A stretch of 64,000 nucleotides of DNA from an uncultured Eubacteriales bacterium (GCA_934572535.1 CAKTLJ010000003.1:1-64000); one strand, 5' to 3'; positions 34,663 to 43,660 are shown, counted from the first letter of the stretch. A program made the numbers and translations. The notes: generated from the sequence alone by a model not told the origin.

Positions 34663-35262
34663 TCAGGTCTCCTCCAAAATCCGGCGGAACAGGGCCACCG
34701 CCCGCGCGGAGAAGGTCTCCACGGTGTCCGCCTCGGTGCTATGTAAGTTGTAGTCGCAGTGCGTCCGGAACCAGTCGCTGGATCGCTGGGCGTTCACTCT
34801 CATGCGGGCGTACTCCTCAGAGATCCCCTCCCGGTCCATGATGCGGCGGATCCGCAGCTCCTCCGGGGCCGTCACCGCCACGGTGCAGTCACAGTAATGG
34901 ACCAGCGTACTCTCCAGCAGGGCAATGGCGTCGATGGCGGCGGCAGGCCGTCCCTCAGCCCGGGCCTCCTCGATCCGTCGGCCGGTCTCCTTGTCCACAT
35001 ACTTGTGGGTGATGTCGTTCAGGTCCTCCAGCGCGGCCTTGTCCTGAAAGACGATGGCCCCCAGCTTCTTCCGGTCCAGGACCTCGCCCTGGTAGACCGC
35101 GCCGAAGCGCGCCGTGAGTTCCGCCCGCATCTCCGCGCTGCTGACGGTGAGGTCATGGTAGACCGCGTCGGCGTCGATGATGCAGCCCCCCAGACTGGTC
35201 AGGGCATTGAGCGCCGTGGTCTTTCCGGCTCCCGTGGGGCCGGTGATGCCGATGACTTTCAT
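34663..35262 (-). CDS. coaE: dephospho-CoA kinase
   Basis: Final step of coenzyme A synthesis: phosphorylates the ribose 3'-hydroxyl of dephospho-CoA. 199 residues. Walker A GPTGAGKTTAL is at residues 8-18, followed by IIDADAVYHDL with the conserved aspartates of the CoA-binding region, and the lid segment RRIMDREGIS. ATG after AAAGGAG, one base from the tsaC stop. Confidence 0.95.
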   Translation of the reverse strand: MKVIGITGPTGAGKTTALNALTSLGGCIIDADAVYHDLTVSSAEMRAELTARFGAVYQGEVLDRKKLGAIVFQDKAALEDLNDITHKYVDKETGRRIEEARAEGRPAAAIDAIALLESTLVHYCDCTVAVTAPEELRIRRIMDREGISEEYARMRVNAQRSSDWFRTHCDYNLHSTEADTVETFSARAVALFRRILEET

Positions 35263-35263
35263 C

Positions 35264-35899
35264 TCAGGTCATCTCCTTTAAGAAATCTAACAGCTCCCGC
35301 CCGGGGATGCCCCCCTCCCGAAGGATCGCGGGCTCCGCTCCCGTCAGGGAGACGATGGTGGACTCCACCCCCAGGTCGCAGACTCCGCCGTCCAGGACGG
35401 CTTCGATCCTGCCGTCGAAGTAGTCCAGCACCGCCTGCGCGGTCTTGGGCGAGGGCAGGTCGGACGGGTTGGCCGAGGGCGCGGCCAGCGGCTCTCCCAA
35501 GGCCCGGATGAGCGCCAGGGTCATGGGATGATCCGGGCAGCGGACCCCCAGGGTGCTGCCGCCGCAGGTGACCGTAGGGGCCACCTCCCCCCCGTCCTCC
35601 AGGACCATGGTCAGGGGACCGGGCCAGTATTTCTCCGCCAGCCGGTAGGCAGCAGCGGGAATGTTTCGGGTGTAGGCCTCCACCATCTCCATGCCGGAGA
35701 CCAGGATGCTCAGGGGCTTTTCCGGGCTGCGGTGTTTCACCGCGTAAATGGCCCGGACCGCCGCATCATCCCCGGCCCGGGCGGCCAGACCGTAGACCGT
35801 TTCCGTGGGGACCGCCACCAGGTCGCCCCGTTTCAGGGCCTCTGCGGCGGCGGGAATGTCCTCCACGGCGTATCGCCGGGTGGTTTTTTTCTCGTTCAT
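35264..35899 (-). CDS. tsaC: L-threonylcarbamoyladenylate synthase
   Basis: Makes threonylcarbamoyl-AMP from threonine, bicarbonate and ATP for tRNA t6A37. 211 residues from the ATG at 35899; a longer open frame exists but would run back into prfA. The Sua5/YrdC motifs are VAVPTETVYGLAARA near residues 27-41, KHRSPEKPLSILV and SANPSDLPSP. It is a short TsaC-like form without the extra Sua5 C-terminal domain. Four bases after prfA, a pairing common in Firmicutes. Confidence 0.93.
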   Translation of the reverse strand: MNEKKTTRRYAVEDIPAAAEALKRGDLVAVPTETVYGLAARAGDDAAVRAIYAVKHRSPEKPLSILVSGMEMVEAYTRNIPAAAYRLAEKYWPGPLTMVLEDGGEVAPTVTCGGSTLGVRCPDHPMTLALIRALGEPLAAPSANPSDLPSPKTAQAVLDYFDGRIEAVLDGGVCDLGVESTIVSLTGAEPAILREGGIPGRELLDFLKEMT

Positions 35900-35903
35900 G
35901 GGT

Positions 35904-36959
35904 TCATTGGCTCCTCTGTTTTTCCATGCGTTCCGCCAGGACCAGGCCGTCAATGAGCTCGTCCAGGTCGCCGTTCATGACTGCGTCGATCTTGTAGAGC
36001 GTCAGTCCGATCCGGTGGTCGGTGACCCGCCCCTGGGGAAAGTTGTAGGTGCGGATGCGCTCGTTGCGCATCCCGGTGCCCACTTGGCTGCGGCGCTGAC
36101 CGGCAATGGCCGCCTCCTGCTCCTGGACCGCCCGCTCGTAGAGGCGGGCGCGGAGGATGGACAGGGCCCGGTCCTTGTTCTTGTGCTGGCTGCGCTGGTC
36201 CTGGCACTCCACCACTGTCCCCGTGGGCAGGTGGGTGATGCGGATGGCGGACTCGGTCTTGTTGATGTGCTGCCCACCGGCGCCGGAGGCGCGGAAGGTA
36301 TCTATGCGCAGGTCGGCGGGGTCCAGGTGAAACGCCACCTCGTCCACCTGGGGTAGGACCGCCACGGTGCAGGTGGAGGTGTGGATGCGGCCGCCGGACT
36401 CCGTCTCGGGGACCCGTTGGACGCGGTGGACGCCGCTCTCATGCTTCAAGCGGGCAAAGACCCCCTCCCCTTCCACCAGGAGGGAGAGTTCCTTGATCCC
36501 TCCCAGCTCCGTCTCGCTGAGGCTGGCCAGCTCGATGCGCCAGCCCTGCTTCTCGCTGTGCATGGCGTACATTCGATACAGACTGGCGGCGAACAGGGCG
36601 GCCTCCTCGCCGCCCACCCCGGCCCGGATCTCCAGGATGACGCTCTTGTCGTCCATGGGGTCCTTGGGGATGAGCAGGCGCTTCAGCGCCTCTTCCAAGT
36701 CCTCCCGCTCGGCCTTCATCGTCTCGCACTCCGCCTTGGCCAGCTCCCGGCACTCCGGGTCGGAGAGCAGGTCGGTGATCTCCGCCAGCTCCCGGTCGAT
36801 CTCCTGAACGCGGCGGTACTTGTCCACGACGGGGACCAGGTCCTTTTGCTCCTTGGTGAGCTTGGCCAGCTTCTCCGGGTCGGCATAGGTCTCCGGCTGG
36901 GCCAGCTGGGTCTCCAGCTCCTCCAGCCGAAGGGCCAGGCGTTTCAGCTGGTCCAGCAT
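35904..36959 (-). CDS. prfA: peptide chain release factor 1
   Basis: Ends translation at UAA and UAG. 351 residues. The GGQ loop is GAGGQHINKTESAIR; the stop-codon recognition tripeptide region reads RVPETESGGRIHTS. ATG overlaps the TAA of the small upstream gene (TAATG), so translation is probably coupled. No methyltransferase prmC follows, unlike many genomes. Confidence 0.97.
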   Translation of the reverse strand: MLDQLKRLALRLEELETQLAQPETYADPEKLAKLTKEQKDLVPVVDKYRRVQEIDRELAEITDLLSDPECRELAKAECETMKAEREDLEEALKRLLIPKDPMDDKSVILEIRAGVGGEEAALFAASLYRMYAMHSEKQGWRIELASLSETELGGIKELSLLVEGEGVFARLKHESGVHRVQRVPETESGGRIHTSTCTVAVLPQVDEVAFHLDPADLRIDTFRASGAGGQHINKTESAIRITHLPTGTVVECQDQRSQHKNKDRALSILRARLYERAVQEQEAAIAGQRRSQVGTGMRNERIRTYNFPQGRVTDHRIGLTLYKIDAVMNGDLDELIDGLVLAERMEKQRSQ

Positions 36960-37270
36960 TACTCGCCCTTGTCCTCCTGCTCTGCCTTCTTGGCAGCGGC
37001 CTCGGCGGCCCGCTCCTCGGCCTCCCGGCGCTCCCAGTCGGCCAGCATGGCCTCGTACTGGTTCATCATCATGGAGTACTCGATCCCGGCCACCTCAGAG
37101 TCGGACATGGGCGTCATGGCCTCCTCCATCTCTTTCTTGAACTTCTCGTCAAACTTCTCGTCGTCCTCGACCTCCACCAGCTCGCCGGAGGCTGCCTTGG
37201 CGTCCATCAGGTCAAAGAGCTCCTTCATCTTTTCCTCGGTGGTCTGAACCTTCTTTTCATTCTCGGACAT
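36959..37270 (-). CDS. small acidic coiled-coil protein
   Basis: 103 residues from the ATG at 37270, eight bases after AAGGAG; a further upstream ATG (37294) lacks a ribosome site. Almost entirely charged helix: EEKMKELFDLMDAK, a D/E/K-rich middle, and a C-terminal WERREAEERAAEAAAKK. No hydrophobic core or known domain. It lies between the ABC-F gene and prfA with a one-base overlap, suggesting a translation-linked role, but nothing in its sequence shows one. Confidence 0.78.
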   Translation of the reverse strand: MSENEKKVQTTEEKMKELFDLMDAKAASGELVEVEDDEKFDEKFKKEMEEAMTPMSDSEVAGIEYSMMMNQYEAMLADWERREAEERAAEAAAKKAEQEDKGE

Positions 37271-37321
37271 GGTACGTTCTCCTTTTTCATTCATAGATTT
37301 TATGCGTACAGGAAAAATTTT

Positions 37322-39205
37322 TCAGCCTTCCTCGGCTTCAATGGCGGTGGAGAGCGCCTCCCACCTTTCCATGAGTGCGTCGTACTCCTCGGTATAGGCC
37401 GCCTCCTGCTCCATCAGCTCCTGGAGCTTCTGATAGTCGGAGGCTGCCGCCTCCTTCTGCTGCCCCAACTCCTCCATGAGCTGGTCCAGCTTTTCCATGC
37501 GCTTTTCCGCTGACGCCAGCTCCTTTTTCAGCTGCTTGGTGCCGCCGGTGCGCTTGGGCTTCTCCTTCCGGCTCTTCTCCTCCTTCTTGGGCGGCGGAGC
37601 CAGGGGCTTCATCCGCTCCCGCATGGCCTGATAGGCCGTATAGTCCCCCTTGAAGTCGGTGATCCTGCCGTTTTCCAGGGTCCAGATCCGGGTGGCGAAT
37701 CGGTCGATGAAGTAGCGGTCGTGGGAGACGAAGAGCAACGTGCCCTCGTAGTCCTCCACCGCCTCCTCGATCCACTCTCTGGAGTCCAGATCCAGGTGGT
37801 TGGTCGGCTCGTCCAGGATGAGGAAGTTCACCTTCTCATCCATGAGCATACACAGCCGCAGGCGGCTCTGCTCACCGCCGGACAGGACGGAGACGGGCTT
37901 GAACACGTCTTCCCCCCGGAAGAGGAAGCCGCCCAGCCGGTCCCGGGCCTGCTGGGGGGTGCAGTTGGCCTCGTAGAGCATGGTCTCAAAGAGGGTGCGC
38001 TCCGGGTCCTCAAAGCGGATCTGCTGGGGCAGATAGCCGGTCTTCACCGTCATGCCCTGCTTCACCGTGCCGCCGTCCTGGAGCTCCTCCCCCAGGATGA
38101 TCTTCAGCAGGGTGGATTTCCCGGTGCCGTTGTCCCCCAGCAGGGCGATGCGGTCCCCGTCCTCCACCCGGAGGGTCACGTCGTCAAAGAGCTTCTGTGC
38201 GCCGAAGGATTTTTCCAGGCCCTTGATCTCCAGCAGATCGTCGGCGTGAAACTCCGCCTGGCCGAACTTGGCGTGCATCTTCTTGCGTGCAGTGGGGCGG
38301 GCCGTGCCGGACAGTTTGGCCATGCGCTTCTCGATGGAGAAGGCCCGCCTGTGCAGAAGCTCGGTGTTGTGCTCGTGCATGGAGCGGACAGTGTCCGCCA
38401 GCCGCTTTAACTCGGCCTGCTCCTTCTGGTACTGGCGAAGCTGCTCCAGCTCCCGCTTTCCCTTCTCCACCGCGTAGAAGGAGTAGTTGCCGGAGTAGAA
38501 AACCGCCTGGCCGTCCTTCAGCTCCACCACCCGGGCGATGGTCCTGTCCAAAAAGTATCGGTCGTGGGAGATGACCAGGACGGTCCCCTTGTAGGTCCTG
38601 ATGTATTCCTCCAGCCAGACCGTGGCGTTCAGGTCCAGGTGGTTGGTCGGCTCGTCCAGCAGGAGTATCTCGGTGTCCACCAGGATGAGGCGAGCCAGGT
38701 TGATGCGGGTCTTCTCACCGCCGGACAGGTCGGCGAAGCGCTTGGCGCGGAAGGCCTTCTCGATGCCCAGGCCGGAACAGACCTTTTCCAGCCGGGTCTC
38801 GATCTCATAGCCGCCGCCGGTCTCAAAGGCCACCTGGAGATGGTCATAGCGGGCCAGGAGCTCCTTGTCCCCGCCGGCCAGGATGTCGGAGAGGTTGCGC
38901 AGCTCCTCCTCCATGGCCTTCAGGTGGTGGAAGGCTGTGCGGAGCACGTCCTCCACCGTGAACCCCTCCGGGTAGACAGGGATCTGGGAGATCAGGCCCA
39001 GCCGCTTCCCCGGGGCGATGACGACCTCGCCGCTGTCGGCCTCCTCCTGTCCGGTGAGGATCCGGAAGAGGGTGGTCTTGCCCGCGCCGTTGCGGCCCAG
39101 GATGCCCACCCGTTCGCCGGTGTCCACCTGAAAGGACAGGCCGTTGAGCACCGGTTCGCCCACCTCATATTCTTTTACTAAGTCTCGTACCGCAATATCG
39201 ATCAT
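37322..39205 (-). CDS. ABC-F family ATPase
   Basis: 627-residue soluble protein with two ABC domains. Walker A sites are GRNGAGKTT (about residues 37-45) and GDNGTGKST (about 358), with signatures LSGGEKTR and LSGGEQSR and Walker B motifs LLLDEPTNHLDL and LILDEPTNHLD. Between them is the P-site tRNA interaction motif linker (residues about 245-315), and the end is a lysine/glutamate coiled coil (about 540-625) as in YdiF/Uup. ABC-F proteins act on ribosomes to rescue stalling or protect against antibiotics. First gene of the leftward cluster with prfA and tsaC. Confidence 0.92.
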   Translation of the reverse strand: MIDIAVRDLVKEYEVGEPVLNGLSFQVDTGERVGILGRNGAGKTTLFRILTGQEEADSGEVVIAPGKRLGLISQIPVYPEGFTVEDVLRTAFHHLKAMEEELRNLSDILAGGDKELLARYDHLQVAFETGGGYEIETRLEKVCSGLGIEKAFRAKRFADLSGGEKTRINLARLILVDTEILLLDEPTNHLDLNATVWLEEYIRTYKGTVLVISHDRYFLDRTIARVVELKDGQAVFYSGNYSFYAVEKGKRELEQLRQYQKEQAELKRLADTVRSMHEHNTELLHRRAFSIEKRMAKLSGTARPTARKKMHAKFGQAEFHADDLLEIKGLEKSFGAQKLFDDVTLRVEDGDRIALLGDNGTGKSTLLKIILGEELQDGGTVKQGMTVKTGYLPQQIRFEDPERTLFETMLYEANCTPQQARDRLGGFLFRGEDVFKPVSVLSGGEQSRLRLCMLMDEKVNFLILDEPTNHLDLDSREWIEEAVEDYEGTLLFVSHDRYFIDRFATRIWTLENGRITDFKGDYTAYQAMRERMKPLAPPPKKEEKSRKEKPKRTGGTKQLKKELASAEKRMEKLDQLMEELGQQKEAAASDYQKLQELMEQEAAYTEEYDALMERWEALSTAIEAEEG

Positions 39206-39340
39206 GTGTGACTTCCTTTATGTGTATGCCAAACTTTTCCCGGTTTGAGAGTGGTATTGGTTCATAAATTATGGTATGATAGCTGCATTATCAGGCGTAG
39301 AACGCTGCGAAAGAAATAAGAAAACAGGAGGCTTACCCCT

Positions 39341-40405
39341 ATGATCGCACTGCAATGGCAGGGCCAGGTCCTGTCCCTTCTGGACCAGTCCAAGTATCCC
39401 CAGGAGGAGTCCTGGATCACCTGCACCGATGTAAAAACCGTGGCGGAGGTCCTTTCCTCCGGCGCTGTCATCGAAGAAAAAATCGCCGCCGTGGCCGGCG
39501 TTTACGGCTACTGTCTGGCCGCTTTGGAGCACCAGGCCCTCCAGCAGACCCCCGAATTCGACGAGAAGCTGGCGGAGGCCAAGGCGCTGCTGCTGGCCAG
39601 CCGGGATCACTCCCGCGACATGACCGCCGCCATGAAGTATATGGAGCACCCACCCGAGGCCTACACTAAGAATGTGGATCGTCTCACCACCATTCTGGCG
39701 ACCGCCGTCACCTTCGACCGGGAGCAGGTCGTCGGCGACCGCAACACCTGCCGCAATGGCACCGACCTCATGGGCGAGGGCACCCGGCTGCTCATCCGCA
39801 CCGACCGGGGCGCATTCCACTCCGCCTCTCCCTGCGGCGCGCTGGGCATCGCCCGCCGCGGCGTCAAGAGAGGCATCCTGGAGCAGGTCACCCTATGCGA
39901 AGGTCGTCCCTCCCTCATCGGCGGCACCCTGCTGGCCCAGGAGCTGGGCAAGGACAACGTGCCCTGCACCGTGATCCCCGACCACGCGGCCGCCACCTTC
40001 CTGGCGCGTCAGGGCGCGCATCTGGTCCTCACCGACGGCATCCTGGCCGCCAGAAACGGCGACCTGAAGGCGCCCGTGGGCTCCTATGAATTGGCCATCT
40101 CCTGCTACTTCCATTCCATCCCCTTCTATGCCGTCCTCAACGCAGACGACGTGGACCTGGACATGGAGAGCGGCGCGAGCCACGGCATGGACGAGGGCGC
40201 CCCCAGCTCCGTCACCGACGGACTGGACTGCGGCGAGGCCCAGGGCTGGACCCCCGCCTACGACGTGATCCCCGCCTTCCTCATCACCGGCTTCCTCACC
40301 GACCGTGGCATTGCCTGCGCCCCCTATGAGGAGACCCTGGAGGAGCTGGTCAAGCACACTCCCAAAAAGATGATCGTGGACTTCAGCCAGCTCAGCAATC
40401 CGTGA
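39341..40405 (+). CDS. divergent MtnA / eIF2B-alpha family protein
   Basis: 354 residues with an N-terminal helical domain and a C-terminal Rossmann-like fold of the aldose-ketose isomerase (IF-2B) family. Alignable motifs are RNGTDLMGEG, SPCGALGIARRG, EGRPSLIGG and VIPDHAAATFLA. In 5-methylthioribose-1-phosphate isomerase the catalytic pair is Cys (THCN) and Asp (DNMA). Here the aspartate is kept (D214), the Cys position appears to be S163, and a new C165 lies two residues on; about eight residues are also missing before EGRP. Other ribose-phosphate isomerases of the fold are possible substrates. No methionine-salvage genes nearby. ATG after AGGAGG. Confidence 0.78.
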   Translation: MIALQWQGQVLSLLDQSKYPQEESWITCTDVKTVAEVLSSGAVIEEKIAAVAGVYGYCLAALEHQALQQTPEFDEKLAEAKALLLASRDHSRDMTAAMKYMEHPPEAYTKNVDRLTTILATAVTFDREQVVGDRNTCRNGTDLMGEGTRLLIRTDRGAFHSASPCGALGIARRGVKRGILEQVTLCEGRPSLIGGTLLAQELGKDNVPCTVIPDHAAATFLARQGAHLVLTDGILAARNGDLKAPVGSYELAISCYFHSIPFYAVLNADDVDLDMESGASHGMDEGAPSSVTDGLDCGEAQGWTPAYDVIPAFLITGFLTDRGIACAPYEETLEELVKHTPKKMIVDFSQLSNP

Positions 40406-40423
40406 CACCTCTCCTATGGTTGG

Positions 40424-40457
40424 GAACGGACCCGTATTCGGGTCCGTTCTTTTTTTA
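40424..40457. terminator. bidirectional terminator
   Basis: GAACGGACCCG-TATT-CGGGTCCGTTC followed by TTTTTTT, between convergent genes; the murF stop lies in the T tract. Confidence 0.9.
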
Positions 40458-41849
40458 TTCCGTTCGCGCGGCCAGCGCCTTGACTTCGGCCACCAGCTCC
40501 TCAAAGGCCATGCCGCGGGAGGCCTTGAGCAGGACCACCGCGCCAGGCTTGACCAAACTGGGCAGGATGGCCTTCGCCTCTTCCTTGTCCTTGGCGTGGA
40601 CCACGTTGGAGATGTTCGAGCCGCAGGCCCCGTCATAGATATTCCAGGCCAGCTCGCCCACCGCCAGCAGGGCGTCGATGTTCTCCAGGCTTCCGGCGAA
40701 CTCGCCCACGCTCCGGTGCAGCTCAGGCCCCAGGACACCCAGCTCGAACATGTCGCCCAGGATCGCCACCCGGCGCTCACCGCCGCTCTGGGACAGGACC
40801 TCCAGCGCCGCCCGCATGGACTGGGGGTTGGCGTTGTAGGCGTCATCCAGAATAGTGACCTCGCCCTGGCGCACCACGTTCATGCGCATCTTCGTGGGGA
40901 CGAAGGCCTCGATCCCGGCCTTCATCTCCTCGCCCGTGAGGCCGAAGCGCTCGCCGATGGCGCAGGCCATGAGGACGGGGTAGATCATGTGGCTGCCCAG
41001 CGCGGGGATGGTCACGTCAAACTGGGTCTTGGGGGTCTTCACCGTACACTGCATCCCGCTGGAACCCAGCTGCACCATGTTGTCGGCCGCATAGGGGGGA
41101 TCCCCTTCGGCCCCGCAGTAGACCACCGGGGCGGCGACCTTCCCCTCCACGGTGCGCAGCATGGCGTCGTCTCCGCAGAGGACGCCCAGGCCGTCGGCCG
41201 TCATGTGGTTGAAGATCTCCAGCTTGGCCTTGAGGATGTTCTCCCGGCTGCCCAGGTTCTCGATGTGGGCATCGCCGATGTTGGTGATGACCGCCACATC
41301 GGGGGCCACGATCCTGGTGAGATAGTCGATCTCTCCCAGGGCGCTCATTCCCATCTCCAGGACGCAGATCTGGTCCTCGGGGGACAGACGGAAGAGGGTC
41401 AGGGGCAGGCCCAGCTCATTGTTGAAGTTCCCCTCGGTCTTCAGCACCCGGTATTTCACCCCCAGCACGGAAGCGATCATGTCCTTGGTGGTGGTTTTAC
41501 CCACGCTGCCCGTAATGCCAATGACGGGGATGGGGAATTTTTCCTTGTACGCTCTGGCCACCTGACCGATGGCCTCCAGGGTGCTGGGCACCTTGATGTA
41601 GAACTTCCCGGGGATGCGGGCCGGCGGCTCCTCCTCGGTGAGGCAGCCTGCGGCCCCGCCGTCCAGCGCGTTGGGGATGTAGCGATGACCGTCGGTCTTC
41701 TCCCCCCGCAGGGCCACGAACAGCGCCCCGTCCCGGGCCGCGCGGCTGTCGGTCTCCACGGCGGTGATGGTCGTGTCCAGATCCACCTGGTCTCCTATGA
41801 GGGTCCCGCCGGTGGCAGCGAGAAGCTCTCGAACACGCATGGGTTCCAT
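40455..41849 (-). CDS. murF: UDP-MurNAc-tripeptide--D-Ala-D-Ala ligase
   Basis: Adds D-Ala-D-Ala to the UDP-MurNAc tripeptide, the last cytoplasmic step of the peptidoglycan precursor. 464 residues. The ATP loop GITGSVGKTTTKDM is near residues 108-121, the central Mur ligase domain has EMGMSALGEIDYLT, and the C-terminal domain has DDAYNANPQSM. ATG follows AAGGAG, 25 bases after ddl, so substrate and ligase genes are transcribed together. Confidence 0.96.
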   Translation of the reverse strand: MEPMRVRELLAATGGTLIGDQVDLDTTITAVETDSRAARDGALFVALRGEKTDGHRYIPNALDGGAAGCLTEEEPPARIPGKFYIKVPSTLEAIGQVARAYKEKFPIPVIGITGSVGKTTTKDMIASVLGVKYRVLKTEGNFNNELGLPLTLFRLSPEDQICVLEMGMSALGEIDYLTRIVAPDVAVITNIGDAHIENLGSRENILKAKLEIFNHMTADGLGVLCGDDAMLRTVEGKVAAPVVYCGAEGDPPYAADNMVQLGSSGMQCTVKTPKTQFDVTIPALGSHMIYPVLMACAIGERFGLTGEEMKAGIEAFVPTKMRMNVVRQGEVTILDDAYNANPQSMRAALEVLSQSGGERRVAILGDMFELGVLGPELHRSVGEFAGSLENIDALLAVGELAWNIYDGACGSNISNVVHAKDKEEAKAILPSLVKPGAVVLLKASRGMAFEELVAEVKALAARTE

Positions 41850-41874
41850 AGTTTTTCTCCTTACGCGGTTGTCT

Positions 41875-42924
41875 TTAGTTTCCTCTGGCCTTCAGGGACT
41901 CGTCGATGATCCGCTGGCAAAGGGCCGAGTAGCCGATGCCCACGGCGGCGGCCTCCTGGGGGACCAGACTGGTCGGGGTCATCCCCGGCAGGGTGTTGAT
42001 CTCCAGGAACCAGGCGGTCCCGGCTTCGTCCACGATGAAGTCCGCCCGGGAGTAGACTGAAAGGCCCAAGGCGCGATAGACCGTGAGGGCGGCCTGCCCC
42101 AGCTTCTTCTCCCACTCTGCGGGGATGGGCGCGGGGCAGATCTCCTCGGCCGCGCCGGGCTGGTACTTGTTTTCATAGTCGTAGAAGCCCGTCTTGGGGA
42201 TGATCTCGATGGAGGGCAGGGCAGCGTCGCCCAGGATGCCCACCTGGATCTCCCGACCGGCCACATACTGCTCCAGAACGCAGCGTCCGCCGAAGCGCAG
42301 GCCGTCGATGAGGGCAGCGTGGAGTTCCTTCTTGGTGTGGGCAATGGCCACGCCGATGGAGGAACCGCTGTCCACAGGCTTCACCACGCAGGGAACCGAT
42401 GTGGTGCTGGTGAGGCGGTCCACGTCCTTTTCCGTGTAGTTCACCCGGCTCCACTTAGGGGTGTCCACGCCCAGACCGGCGATGAGCCGCTTGGTCAGAT
42501 CCTTATCCATGGCAATGCCAGAGCCGAGATAGCCCGCGCCGGTGTAGGGGATGCCCAGAAGCTCAAAGGCCGCCTGGACCCGGCCATCCTCGCCGCAGGA
42601 GCCGTGAAGGCCCAGAAAGACGATGTCGGCCAGCTGGCACAGCTCCAGCACGCCCTGGCCGAACATGCTCTTGCTCTTCCACTTGCGGGAGGCCGCGATG
42701 GCTTCCAGATCGGGCGCGGTGGGGTCCACCTTCTTTCCCTCCTGGGAAATGGGCTGGTCAAAGTAAGCCTCCAACGGGCCGGTGTAATCCTCCAGCCCAA
42801 AGTACATATCCACCAGGGCCGCCTGATGGCCCATAGACCGCAGCGCTTCCGCGATCATGGTGCCAGAGGAGAGAGAGACGTTTCTCTCCGGGCTTAACCC
42901 TCCGGCCAACACAACGATTTTCAT
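41875..42924 (-). CDS. ddl: D-alanine--D-alanine ligase
   Basis: ATP-grasp enzyme making D-Ala-D-Ala for MurF. 349 residues from the ATG at 42924 (AAGGAGGG upstream); the longer frame starts inside the promoter and is rejected. Motifs are GGLSPERNVSLSSG at the N terminus, FLGLHGSCGEDG, KPVDSGSSIGV and the metal site FLEINTLPGMTPTS. The residue after GEDG is R, as in ordinary ligases, and no VanX/VanH is nearby, so there is no sign of vancomycin resistance. Confidence 0.95.
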   Translation of the reverse strand: MKIVVLAGGLSPERNVSLSSGTMIAEALRSMGHQAALVDMYFGLEDYTGPLEAYFDQPISQEGKKVDPTAPDLEAIAASRKWKSKSMFGQGVLELCQLADIVFLGLHGSCGEDGRVQAAFELLGIPYTGAGYLGSGIAMDKDLTKRLIAGLGVDTPKWSRVNYTEKDVDRLTSTTSVPCVVKPVDSGSSIGVAIAHTKKELHAALIDGLRFGGRCVLEQYVAGREIQVGILGDAALPSIEIIPKTGFYDYENKYQPGAAEEICPAPIPAEWEKKLGQAALTVYRALGLSVYSRADFIVDEAGTAWFLEINTLPGMTPTSLVPQEAAAVGIGYSALCQRIIDESLKARGN

Positions 42925-43011
42925 GAAGAAAGGCCCTCCTTTCCAAGGTAAAAACAGCGGGAACGGGGGCGTTTTCCCCGCCCTGAACAAGTAAATGGGT
43001 ACATTTGATGA

Positions 43012-43040
43012 ATTATACCACATTTAATAAGAAAACTCAA
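43012..43040 (-). promoter_or_regulatory. promoter of ddl-murF
   Basis: Minus strand TTGAGT, 17-base spacer, perfect TATAAT. Confidence 0.85.
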
Positions 43041-43076
43041 CCAAAACAAAGGGCTCTCTTGGCCAATACCGGACGA

Positions 43077-43120
43077 AAAAAAGGAAAACGCGCGCACCGG
43101 ATATCACGGTACGCGCGTTC
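43077..43120 (-). terminator. terminator of the ferredoxin gene
   Basis: Minus strand AACGCGCG.. / ..CGCGCGTT stem followed by TTCCTTTTTTT. Confidence 0.88.
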
Positions 43121-43139
43121 ATCTTACCGAATGTTTGAA

Positions 43140-43331
43140 TTAGTCAGCGAAGCCCAGAGCCTTGGGATCGGTCTCGCAAGCGTCCTCGCAGCCGCCGCAG
43201 TCGATGCACTCGGAAGTGACAACGCAGACTTCCTTGCCGTTGACGCTACCCTCAATGATAGCACCGGTGGGACATTCTTCCACGCACTTCTTGCAGAAGG
43301 TGCACAGATCGGGATCAATTGCATATGCCAT
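43140..43331 (-). CDS. 2[4Fe-4S] ferredoxin
   Basis: 63 residues from the ATG at 43331, after GGAGGT. Two cluster motifs are visible: CTFCKKCVEECP (residues 10-21) and CIDCGGCEDACE (about 42-53), each CxxCxxCxxxC as in clostridial-type ferredoxins, with a slightly longer spacer than the 55-residue clostridial form. Low-potential electron carrier for hydrogenase, pyruvate:ferredoxin oxidoreductase or the dehydratase activase. Single gene with promoter and terminator. Confidence 0.95.
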   Translation of the reverse strand: MAYAIDPDLCTFCKKCVEECPTGAIIEGSVNGKEVCVVTSECIDCGGCEDACETDPKALGFAD

Positions 43332-43370
43332 GGGTATGTACCTCCAATATAAATTTTCTTGGCGGCTATA

Positions 43371-43398
43371 ATTGTACCACATCTTTGAAAAAATGCAA
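43371..43398 (-). promoter_or_regulatory. promoter of the ferredoxin gene
   Basis: Minus strand TTGCAT, 16-base spacer, TACAAT. Confidence 0.65.
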
Positions 43399-43495
43399 TT
43401 CTAATTTCATAGAAAATTTTTGGTTATTTTCATAGTATTCGGGAAAGATTTTTATAGATTTCGCCCACTTCCACCCGTTAGCGGAGGTTATCACC

Positions 43496-43660
43496 ATGCA
43501 AAACACAGCATTTACCCCCAATCTGTCGGGAAGCGCCACCCCCGGGCTGGAGGGCGCGCCCCGCACCCGGAACCATGAAAACCGACTCCGTTCCGTCATT
43601 TCCGCGCCCAAGCCGGAAAGCAGAGCATCCGAAGAGGAGGGATCCCCATCCAAGCCGTGA
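43496..43660 (+). CDS. 54-residue ORF coupled to clpC
   Basis: The ATG at 43496 has GGAGG seven bases upstream. The product begins MQNTAFTPNLSGSATPGLEG and continues as a polar, charged tail ending SPSKP. Its stop overlaps the GTG start of clpC (GTGA), so clpC translation probably depends on it. Its first nine residues resemble the ClpC N terminus (TFTPNAQ), hinting at a partial duplication or a relic of the original start. No known family. The GAGGAGGG ribosome site for clpC lies inside this ORF. Confidence 0.6.
   Translation: MQNTAFTPNLSGSATPGLEGAPRTRNHENRLRSVISAPKPESRASEEEGSPSKP

Noticed and set aside
41875..42924. Ddl as a vancomycin-resistance ligase
   Set aside because: No vanH, vanX or sensor genes adjoin, it is cotranscribed with murF, and the motifs look like an ordinary D-Ala-D-Ala ligase.
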